A stretch of DNA of 5,191 nucleotides, taken from NCBI GenBank assembly GCA_031271875.1, contig JAISVD010000279.1, positions 1 through 5,191 on the forward strand. Reading direction: 5' to 3'. The notes under the pieces were generated by a model. It was not told where the DNA came from, did no database searches, and saw only the letters and a program-made list of their open reading frames with translations. This stretch comes from Spirochaetaceae bacterium. Lineage in GTDB: Bacteria; Spirochaetota; Spirochaetia; Treponematales; Treponemataceae. The translations under genes were made by a program, and so were the position numbers. Shown here in pieces: positions 1 through 5,191 of the stretch. Positions within the stretch are counted from its first letter, which is position 1. Each line of letters opens with the position of its first letter.

Positions 1-997
1 CCGGATCTACTTTGAGGGATTCCCCTGTCGGGTAATCGATATGGCCGGGGTATCCCGTTCCGTCCCAGTTTTCATGGTGGGAGAGGGCCACATCCCGGGC
101 CATGACATCCACCGGGGACGCCGTATCCTCGAAGAGTTTTCCGCCGATCCAGGTGTGGGTCTGCATTATTTTGAACTCCTCATTTGTAAAACGGGCGGCT
201 TTCTTCAAAATGATATCGGAAATACCAACCTTTCCCACATCGTGAAGCATCGCGGCTATACGGAGGGCATCACGATATTTATGAAATTCATCCTGGCCTA
301 TCTTGTGGTTGAAGGCCCAGTAATCATATATTTCCATCGCGTAATTCGCGACCCGGTTAACGTGGACACCGGTTTCCTTGGGATCCCGGAATTCGGCCAT
401 CTGAATCATTCTGAGTATCATGGCACGGGTCAGGTGAGCCCGTTCAAGAGCGTAGGTCGCGCTTGACGCAAAATGATTGATATACAGCTCCGCATCCTGA
501 TCAAACGGAATGACCTTTCCCTGTTCATCCTGGGCGTTAAGCATCTGAAGAGCCCCGAGTATCTTTCCGGAGGCTGTCGCTAAGGGGATAGTAAGGTTTG
601 AGTGGGTCTTGTAGCCGGTGATTATGTCGGTCTGGAGGTTTGAGGTGTATGGCTTGTCGGGAGAAATGGAATACACATCGGGTTCATTCACCAGCTTACC
701 GGAGAGTATGCTGTATCCCACAATGGATTTTTTGGTAATGGGGAAGGAGAAAAAGGAGTAAACCATCTTCTGCCCAGGGAGCAGGCGGCGCTGTTGGGTA
801 TCATTCTGGGCATATCTTATCTTGACGATATCCCCCTCACAGACATAGATGGAACCGGCATCCGCATTCAGTATGGCCCGGGCTTCAGTAAGTATGCGCT
901 CAAGAAGTATATCAACGTCCTGAATTTCATTCAGGATTTTTTCCGTTTCGATAATACGCTGAAGCTTGGATTCCCGTGATTCTCTGTTCCGGTTCAT
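1..997 (-). CDS. GAF-HD-GYP cyclic-di-GMP phosphodiesterase, 3'-partial
   Basis: Hydrolyses the second messenger cyclic-di-GMP, lowering its level; a cytosolic signalling enzyme with no signal peptide or membrane segment. The 332 residues in the window read: a short charged N-terminal helix (1-25), a GAF sensor domain (about 26-187, with TIPLATASGKILGALQMLN at 136-154), then an HD-GYP domain from about 193. Metal and catalytic motifs are intact: HVNRV (212-216), HDVGKVG (252-258), HTWIGGK (281-287), SHHENWDGTGYP (306-317). The C-terminal part of HD-GYP continues beyond the left edge. The start is ATG 997: GGTGA, which can pair with the 3' end of 16S rRNA, lies 7 nt upstream. GTG 1015 is in frame but has no such site. 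The gene begins 41 bp after the methyltransferase, the widest gap here, so it may be transcribed separately. The GAF ligand and the process controlled are unknown. No receiver domain is present. Confidence 0.93.
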   Translation of the reverse strand, partial: MNRNRESRESKLQRIIETEKILNEIQDVDILLERILTEARAILNADAGSIYVCEGDIVKIRYAQNDTQQRRLLPGQKMVYSFFSFPITKKSIVGYSILSGKLVNEPDVYSISPDKPYTSNLQTDIITGYKTHSNLTIPLATASGKILGALQMLNAQDEQGKVIPFDQDAELYINHFASSATYALERAHLTRAMILRMIQMAEFRDPKETGVHVNRVANYAMEIYDYWAFNHKIGQDEFHKYRDALRIAAMLHDVGKVGISDIILKKAARFTNEEFKIMQTHTWIGGKLFEDTASPVDVMARDVALSHHENWDGTGYPGHIDYPTGESLKVDP

Positions 998-1013
998 ATA
1001 TCTGTCACCATTC

Positions 1014-1042
1014 ACTATAATAACTAATAATAACTATATCAT
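1014..1042 (-). promoter_or_regulatory. Possible sigma-70-type promoter for the HD-GYP gene
   Basis: In the AT-rich gap the minus strand has TATAGT at 1019-1014 (5 of 6 to TATAAT) and ATGATA at 1042-1037 (4 of 6 to TTGACA), 17 bp apart. The start would then fall near 1007, leaving a very short leader that still includes the GGTGA ribosome site. AT-rich DNA produces such matches by chance, so this is tentative. The HD-GYP gene could equally be read from the upstream operon, since no terminator precedes it. Confidence 0.3.
1017..1034 (-). repeat. 8-bp direct repeat GTTATTAT in the intergenic gap
   Basis: GTTATTAT occurs at 1034-1027 and again at 1024-1017 on the minus strand, separated by 2 bp, so the copies are 10 bp apart (one helical turn). 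They lie between the suggested -35 and -10 elements upstream of the HD-GYP gene. It could be an operator or simply low-complexity AT-rich sequence. Confidence 0.5.
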
Positions 1043-1836
1043 AAAACCGCCGAACCAGCCATACTTCCGCTTCTTTTTATCAGAGAAAAATAGAGCGGCC
1101 CTGAGCCTCCTGATATATCGGGCAGCACATGCCGACCGTATTCTGTCTTTTCCGCCGCCACAGGAGAGGAAGCGGTGATCTCCGCAGCCTCCGCTTCGGG
1201 ATATTTGCCGAAGAGCTTCGCGACGACCATATCGTTTTCCTGAGGGGAGAGCGCGCAGGTGGCGTACAGGAGATAGCCCCCAGGGGACAGCATCAGAAAG
1301 CCCGAAGACAGAAGCGCCCATTGCTGTACCATGAGGTTACGTATCCGTCCGGGGCTCCACTGAGCAATATGCTTCGGCGACGACAGCACATGCCGCTCCG
1401 AGGAGCAGGGAGCATCGAGCAGTATCCTGGAGTAGCTTTGCCGCTCATACCTGCACAGGAGCGCCGCGTCCTGGCCTGTAACCACGATCCTGCTGCGGAT
1501 TTCGGGCTCCAGGTGTTCATCCAGCACCTGTATCAGGCGCTGGCGGCGCTCCCGGGAACGTTCATTGGATACAAGGGAACCGCCGCACCCCAGCCGGGAG
1601 GCGATAATGAGGCTCTTTCCGCCGGGAGCGGCGCACATATCGAGGACCCGCTCCTCCCCCGACAGGGGGAGCGCAAGCGCCGCCGCCGCGCTGCCGGCAT
1701 CGAGGTAGTAGGGCTTTGTCAGCCCCTCCTCCCATCCGGTACGGCAGGGAGGCGCAAGCAGGGCCGACTTCAGGCCGGGCCACCGTTCACCGTAAAGCCC
1801 GGAAAAATAGCTGTCAAACCCTTCAGGCCCTTTCAG
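1039..1836 (-). CDS. RsmB/NOP2/Sun-family RNA (cytosine-5) methyltransferase with CTG start
   Basis: SAM-dependent enzyme that makes 5-methylcytosine in RNA, most likely rRNA. From CTG 1836 it has 265 residues. Visible in order: FDSYFSGLYGERW (7-19), KPYYLDAGSAAAAL (about 41-54), SAM motif I VLDMCAAPGGKS (64-75), motif IV LLDAPCSSERH, and motif VI LLYATCALSPQEN. Both family cysteines (PCS and TC) are kept; they form and release the RNA adduct. It ends with the usual GPLYFSLIKR. It lacks the NusB domain of RsmB and any PUA domain, and the ERH after PCS recalls mitochondrial NSUN4 (from memory, not searched). There is no ATG, GTG or TTG in this frame from the upstream stop at 1909-1911 down to ATG 1638, which falls inside motif I. 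CTG 1836 follows a perfect AGGAG by 7 nt and lies 4 bp after the pseudouridine synthase stop. Family is certain; the exact start is inferred. Confidence 0.88.
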   Translation of the reverse strand: MKGPEGFDSYFSGLYGERWPGLKSALLAPPCRTGWEEGLTKPYYLDAGSAAAALALPLSGEERVLDMCAAPGGKSLIIASRLGCGGSLVSNERSRERRQRLIQVLDEHLEPEIRSRIVVTGQDAALLCRYERQSYSRILLDAPCSSERHVLSSPKHIAQWSPGRIRNLMVQQWALLSSGFLMLSPGGYLLYATCALSPQENDMVVAKLFGKYPEAEAAEITASSPVAAEKTEYGRHVLPDISGGSGPLYFSLIKRSGSMAGSAVL

Positions 1837-1840
1837 TTTT

Positions 1841-2650
1841 TCACTCCTCGCTGCCAGAAGCGCCTCCCCTTCCCGCCTGTTCCGTGAGGGCCTCCCAGAG
1901 GGAATCCGTCACGGGCAAAGGCGCGAAAACCGTATGCGGTTCCTCCCCGCCGGAATCCGGAAAGGAGAGGGACCGGGCGTGCAGGCGTATTCCTCCGAGG
2001 GGATCGCTCCGGCGGGCGCCGTATTTTACGTCTCCCTTTATGGGCATTCCCGCAGCGGAGAGCTGCGCCCGGATCTGGTGGGTTCGGCCCGTTATGGTGC
2101 GTACCTCAAGAAGGGAGTAGCGATCTCCCTGAGCGATACAGGTCCAGAGCAGTTCCGCATTCCGCCAGTCCTTCCCGGTCAGGTTTTCCGGTGGAGTATC
2201 GGCGGGCATCACGACGGCTTTCTGCGTTTTCGTGCTGAACCTGATATAGTGAGAAAGTCTCACAGGTCCGGCAAGGCCGGAAGAGAGCGGGTCAAAACCT
2301 GGAGCTTTATCAAAGCCTGAAGTTTTGGCAGAGCTTTCAACAACCGCCCAGTAGGTTTTCTGTATCAGCCCTTGAGAAAAAAGTCCTGAAAAACGGGAGA
2401 AGGTATCGCGGTCAAAGGCAAGGAGAACGCAGCCGGAAACGGGACGGTCAAGGCGGTGAACCGCTTCAAGATAGTCGATCTTCCGCCCGGAAACCGCCGA
2501 AATCGTGTCCCTGAGGAGAGCAGGCAGCAGATTTGCCGACAAGGCGCTGTTATCTCCTGATTCACATATCTCGCCGGGGAGTTTGAGTACCACGGCAAAA
2601 CTGCCGGAGATGTGGAGTACCCTTTCGGGAAAAAGAGCGCCCTTTTTCAA
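1841..2650 (-). CDS. RluA-family RNA pseudouridine synthase
   Basis: Converts specific uridines in rRNA or tRNA to pseudouridine in the cytoplasm. The 269-residue protein shows the RluA core: EAVHRLDRPVSG (62-73) with the catalytic Asp68, KTYWAVVE (98-105), TGRTHQIRAQL (187-197), IKGDVKYG (204-211) and RLHARSLSFP (222-231). There is no N-terminal S4 RNA-binding domain. The usual NKPAG motif near the start is degenerate (LKLPGE, 22-27), and residues about 106-130 form a poorly conserved Ser/Gly-rich insert. The start is TTG at 2650: its last two bases are the first two of the GH3 stop (TTGA, 4-bp overlap), and a GGAG at 2659-2662 sits 8 nt upstream. No ATG or GTG exists in frame between there and the conserved core, so TTG is the best choice. 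It ends 4 bp before the methyltransferase gene. The target uridine cannot be predicted from sequence. Confidence 0.92.
   Translation of the reverse strand: MKKGALFPERVLHISGSFAVVLKLPGEICESGDNSALSANLLPALLRDTISAVSGRKIDYLEAVHRLDRPVSGCVLLAFDRDTFSRFSGLFSQGLIQKTYWAVVESSAKTSGFDKAPGFDPLSSGLAGPVRLSHYIRFSTKTQKAVVMPADTPPENLTGKDWRNAELLWTCIAQGDRYSLLEVRTITGRTHQIRAQLSAAGMPIKGDVKYGARRSDPLGGIRLHARSLSFPDSGGEEPHTVFAPLPVTDSLWEALTEQAGRGGASGSEE
1844..1848 (-). promoter_or_regulatory. Shine-Dalgarno AGGAG deciding the CTG start of the methyltransferase
   Basis: On the minus strand AGGAG is followed by 7 nt and then CTG at 1836-1834. It spans the end of the pseudouridine synthase gene, whose TGA is at 1843-1841, so terminating ribosomes would stop on top of the next start. 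This is the strongest ribosome-binding signal in the window and is the main reason for choosing CTG rather than the internal ATG at 1638. Confidence 0.7.
2293..2327. repeat. 35-bp interrupted palindrome inside the pseudouridine synthase gene
   Basis: Two nested inverted repeats share one centre at 2310: outer arms CAAAAC (2293-2298) and GTTTTG (2322-2327), inner arms GCTTT (2304-2308) and AAAGC (2312-2316) around a 3-nt loop. The 5-nt segments between the arms are mostly unpaired. In the mRNA this gives an imperfect hairpin. It encodes residues of the non-conserved insert (SGFDKAPGFD) of the RluA-family protein, so protein function puts little constraint on it. There is no following T-tract, so it is not a standard terminator. 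Confidence 0.5.
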
Positions 2651-3849
2651 AGCGGAATCTCCCTCCGGAGCAATCCATTTTGTATCTTTGCGGCGAGAAC
2701 CATCTCTGCAGCGGTATCGATCTTCGCCGCAAGGAGCGGGTCATCCCGGGCGGCGGAAACAATGGCATCGTGTATTGACCAAAGATCTCCGCCGGATATC
2801 ATGATCATCGTAACCCCCGCATCTATCGCCATCAGGGCCGCTTTTTCAGGAGAAAAACCGTTCTCCCCAAGGGCCGCCATCCGTATATCATCGGAAAGTA
2901 TCAGCCCCCGGAAACCAAGCCCCTCACGAAGTATTCCCGTCACCATCTTCCGTGAAAGACAGGAGGGTACGCCGGGATCAACGCAGGACACCACAAGATG
3001 AGACATCATGACGGCCGCTGGTTTATACCGGAAGACATTCGTAAAGGGCAGAAGATAGTCTCTTTTGAAAACATCATATGCGATATCCAGTACGGGAAGG
3101 GATAAATGGGGATCATCATCGGCATTTCCCGGAAAATGCTTGACCGCTGAGAGTATTCCTGCACTGCCCATGCCGTTGATGAAAGAACCCGCATATTCAC
3201 AGACAACGGAAGCACTGCCGGAGAAAGCACGGCCCGCGAGAACGGCGCTGTTTGAATCGTTGAGGACTTCAACCACCGGGGCCAGATTGAGGGTTATGCC
3301 GATGGACGAAAGCTGCTCTCCGGAAGCGGCGTATAAACGAACGGCCTCATCCGGGGTGCAGATCAAAGGGACATCCGCCGCAGCGGGGAGTTTTATATTG
3401 AGGAAACGGAGCCTGTTAACATCTCCTCCCTCATGGTCAATCGTAATGAACGGGGGAATACCGCAGCCCGTTTCCACAGCCTCGGAAACGGAGGATACAA
3501 ACGCCGCTGTTTCCTCTATGGTATCGGCGATATTGTACCCGAAAAGCAGTACCCCTCCGGGCATGGTATCCTGCAGGAAATTTCTGTTCCATGGACTCAG
3601 TTCGCTTTTATTGTCAACACCGACCAGCATCAGCTGGGACACCCGCTGCTCAAGGGTAAGGGAGTCGAGGATACTCCGCGCACGTACCGATACTTCGGAA
3701 AAAATATCCGCCGCTGCTTCGCTGTATTGCTGCTTGGCTTCCGCGGCAAAATCCGGGGTATCATACACGGAACCGCCGCTCCTGTTATTGCAGGAAAAAA
3801 ACAACACACAGAGTAAAGTAACAAGAGACAGCGAAAATCTTCTGTTCAT
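2647..3849 (-). CDS. Lipoprotein-type glycoside hydrolase family 3 (NagZ-like beta-N-acetylhexosaminidase)
   Basis: A 400-residue GH3 enzyme; its closest known type is NagZ, which removes N-acetylglucosamine from peptidoglycan fragments. Residues 1-20 (positive NRR, hydrophobic core, FFSC) look like a lipoprotein signal with the lipidated cysteine at 20, so it probably sits on the outer face of a membrane, unlike cytoplasmic NagZ of E. coli. The barrel follows from about residue 55: QLMLVG (72-77), PGGVLLFGYNI (97-107), IDHEGGDVNRL (137-147), KHFPGNADDDPH (237-248), then GFRGLILSDDIRM (312-324). By family knowledge Asp320 in SDD is the nucleophile and Asp246/His248 the acid-base dyad. Departures: KHFPGHG has become KHFPGNA, the following loop is about two residues short, and the Arg of EGGRV is Asp143. 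It has no second GH3 domain. ATG 3849 is preceded by purine-rich AGGGCAGGGGA. Substrate specificity is unproven because of the altered loop. Confidence 0.9.
   Translation of the reverse strand: MNRRFSLSLVTLLCVLFFSCNNRSGGSVYDTPDFAAEAKQQYSEAAADIFSEVSVRARSILDSLTLEQRVSQLMLVGVDNKSELSPWNRNFLQDTMPGGVLLFGYNIADTIEETAAFVSSVSEAVETGCGIPPFITIDHEGGDVNRLRFLNIKLPAAADVPLICTPDEAVRLYAASGEQLSSIGITLNLAPVVEVLNDSNSAVLAGRAFSGSASVVCEYAGSFINGMGSAGILSAVKHFPGNADDDPHLSLPVLDIAYDVFKRDYLLPFTNVFRYKPAAVMMSHLVVSCVDPGVPSCLSRKMVTGILREGLGFRGLILSDDIRMAALGENGFSPEKAALMAIDAGVTMIMISGGDLWSIHDAIVSAARDDPLLAAKIDTAAEMVLAAKIQNGLLRREIPL
2659..2666 (-). promoter_or_regulatory. Shine-Dalgarno GGAGGGAG upstream of the TTG start of the pseudouridine synthase
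   Basis: The minus-strand sequence GGAGGGAG lies inside the last codons of the GH3 gene. Its GGAG at 2662-2659 leaves 8 nt to TTG 2650, and the GGAGG at 2666-2662 leaves 11 nt. It supports initiation at a weak start codon that overlaps the GH3 stop. Confidence 0.6.
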
Positions 3850-3861
3850 TCCCCTGCCCTG

Positions 3862-5191
3862 TCAGATAAGTATTGTGCTCAAAAAGGGAATATAGGTTAC
3901 CAGCATCAGCACTATGAATTGTATAAGCAGATACGGCAGTATTCCCTTTACAACCTTCATAACAGGGGTATCAAACGCATAGGATGCGATAAAAAGATCC
4001 ATTCCCACAGGGGGCGTCAGAAATCCGAGCTGGAGGTTCATGAGAAAAACAACGCCTATATGCACCGGATGTATCCCGAACATCTCGGCCATCGGTATAA
4101 CCAGCGGTGAAACAACGAGAATCGCCGAATAGATATCCATCAGGCACCCGACCAGCAGGAGGGTAATATTCAGCAGAAGGAGAAACAGATATTTCGAATT
4201 TACGATAGAAAGGATAAAATCCGAAAGCATCGCCGGAACACCGGCATCTATCAGAAATACCGACAGGCCATTTGAAGCGCTCAGGATGATGAGGACGCCT
4301 CCGGCGACGGGAACGCTCTCTGCGACGATAGCCAGCGCTCTCCTGAAAGAAAAATCCCTTCGGATAAAGGTCTCAAGGCAGAAAGTATAGATAACAGTAA
4401 ATGAAGCGACCTCCATGAGGGAGAAAAAACCCGCAAAATAACCGACAACGATAAATACCGGCAGCAGCAGCTCGAATATACTGTGCTTTATCGCGCCGCC
4501 TATCGCGGGAAAGGAAAATTTCGGACAGTCGGTCTGCCTGTCCTTTATTATACCGATCACCATCATTGAAACAGCCATTAGTATTCCGGGAACCAGAGCT
4601 CCCTTGAACAGGTCATACACATTGACCGAAACATAGTTCGTTGTTCCGTACACGATTATTGCCATACTCGGGGGAAACAGAAGTCCGATGGCGCCGGAAG
4701 CGGTGATCAGAGACTCGGCGTTCTCCTGATTGTAACCGTTTCCCGCGAGGATAAGGGTAAGCAGCCCTCCCAGGGCGAGTATTGTCACCCCGGAAACACC
4801 GGTAAAGGTGGTAAAAAAGGTGATTACAATCACCGCCGCGACCACCATGCCTCCCCGGAACCAGCCGAAGAGGCTCTTGAAAACCTCTACAAGCCGCTTA
4901 CCGGCGCTGCCTTTGGCGAGGATATATCCCGCAATGGTGAACAGCGGAATCGCGGCGATACTCTTGTCCGTCAAAATATGATAAGACGCGAGGGATATCT
5001 CTTCGACATAACCGCCCCCCTGAGAGAATGCGGCGTAGGCGATTCCGCTTATTACGATAAACAGGGGAACCCCGCAGAGGGCCAGTAAAATCATGAGAAT
5101 AACAATCGGAACAATTGCGACAGCCGAAAAATCCAGCCACGAATTGCTTATCCCGTACAGCAGGGGATACATGGTCACATCAAATCTGAAA
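3862..5191 (-). CDS. dctM: TRAP transporter large permease (DctM family), probably 5'-partial
   Basis: Large integral membrane subunit of a tripartite ATP-independent periplasmic (TRAP) transporter. The family imports organic acids using a sodium gradient, with a small membrane subunit (DctQ) and a periplasmic binding protein (DctP). Counting from the GTG at 5178 it has 438 residues, mostly hydrophobic, with about 12 likely membrane segments between residues 18 and 436. Family signatures are visible: IPLFTIAGYIL (77-87), FFTTFTGVSG (121-130), GLLFPPSMAIIVYG (165-178), GCLMDIYSAILVVSPLVIP (344-362) and LGFLTPPVGMDLF (384-396). Candidate starts are GTG 5178 and ATG 5172, but neither has a Shine-Dalgarno sequence, and the frame stays open to the window edge. 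The DctM fold seems to begin only near residue 18. The true start may therefore lie upstream, possibly as a DctQ-DctM fusion. The stop lies 12 bp before the GH3 gene. The substrate cannot be read from this subunit; family assignment is secure. Confidence 0.93.
   Translation of the reverse strand, partial: FRFDVTMYPLLYGISNSWLDFSAVAIVPIVILMILLALCGVPLFIVISGIAYAAFSQGGGYVEEISLASYHILTDKSIAAIPLFTIAGYILAKGSAGKRLVEVFKSLFGWFRGGMVVAAVIVITFFTTFTGVSGVTILALGGLLTLILAGNGYNQENAESLITASGAIGLLFPPSMAIIVYGTTNYVSVNVYDLFKGALVPGILMAVSMMVIGIIKDRQTDCPKFSFPAIGGAIKHSIFELLLPVFIVVGYFAGFFSLMEVASFTVIYTFCLETFIRRDFSFRRALAIVAESVPVAGGVLIILSASNGLSVFLIDAGVPAMLSDFILSIVNSKYLFLLLLNITLLLVGCLMDIYSAILVVSPLVIPMAEMFGIHPVHIGVVFLMNLQLGFLTPPVGMDLFIASYAFDTPVMKVVKGILPYLLIQFIVLMLVTYIPFLSTILI

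Noticed and set aside
1..60. A degenerate or deleted GYP motif in the HD-GYP protein
   Set aside because: A first reading suggested loss of GYP, but careful reverse complementing of 40-70 gives WDGTGYPGHID, so the motif is intact.
41..466. 141-residue plus-strand open frame
   Set aside because: It is the complement of the HD-GYP domain; the minus strand gives intact HDVGK and HHENWDGTGYP motifs.
998..1038. Intrinsic terminator between the methyltransferase and HD-GYP genes
   Set aside because: No GC-rich hairpin followed by a T-tract is present on either strand; the gap is only AT-rich.
1039..1638. Methyltransferase starting at ATG 1638 (199 residues)
   Set aside because: This start would begin inside SAM motif I and discard conserved N-terminal residues that are clearly encoded upstream.
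1129..1887. 252-residue open frame on the plus strand
   Set aside because: It is antisense to the methyltransferase, which has unmistakable SAM and cysteine motifs; the Arg/Gly/Pro-rich translation matches no family and reflects the GC-rich codons of the other strand.
3065..3895. 276-residue open frame on the plus strand opposite the GH3 gene
   Set aside because: It has no recognisable domain, and its low-complexity Ser/Pro/Arg composition is typical of an antisense shadow. The opposite strand encodes clear GH3 motifs over the same stretch.

Overview
All five genes in this window lie on the minus strand and are packed head to tail, so the window should be read from right to left. The organism is a free-living bacterium of moderate GC. 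A spirochaete (Spirochaeta/Treponema relatives) is my best guess, but it rests only on weak signs: a relaxed lipoprotein signal ending in FFSC, a TRAP large permease whose reading frame runs on upstream, and a GAF/HD-GYP protein with a GYPGHID signature. I cannot confirm the taxon without a search.

Layout in transcription order. (1) About 5191-3862: the large membrane subunit of a TRAP transporter (DctM family), possibly entering from outside the window. (2) 3849-2647: a lipoprotein-type glycoside hydrolase of family 3, NagZ-like, with an altered active-site loop. (3) 2650-1841: an RluA-family pseudouridine synthase with a TTG start that overlaps the previous stop codon. (4) 1836-1039: an RsmB/NOP2/Sun-family RNA cytosine-5 methyltransferase whose only convincing start is a CTG behind a perfect Shine-Dalgarno sequence. 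The first ATG of this frame cuts the SAM-binding motif in half, so start-codon-based gene callers will truncate it. (5) 997 to the left edge: a GAF plus HD-GYP cyclic-di-GMP phosphodiesterase, cut by the window at its 3' end.

The first four genes are separated by 12 bp, a 4-bp overlap and 4 bp, so they very likely share one transcript and are translationally coupled. The only real non-coding stretch is 41 bp (998-1038). It is very AT-rich, carries an 8-bp direct repeat at 10-bp spacing, and may hold a separate promoter for the HD-GYP gene. No intrinsic terminator, tRNA, rRNA, CRISPR array or mobile element is visible.

The functions are mixed: solute import, periplasmic or cell-surface sugar cleavage, RNA base modification and second-messenger turnover. 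The TRAP permease and the GH3 lipoprotein could form an import-and-cleavage pair, with the two RNA enzymes a second pair behind them, but this is inferred from order and spacing. I do not see a clearly new system. The most notable points are the CTG start, the altered GH3 active site and a palindrome inside the pseudouridine synthase gene.
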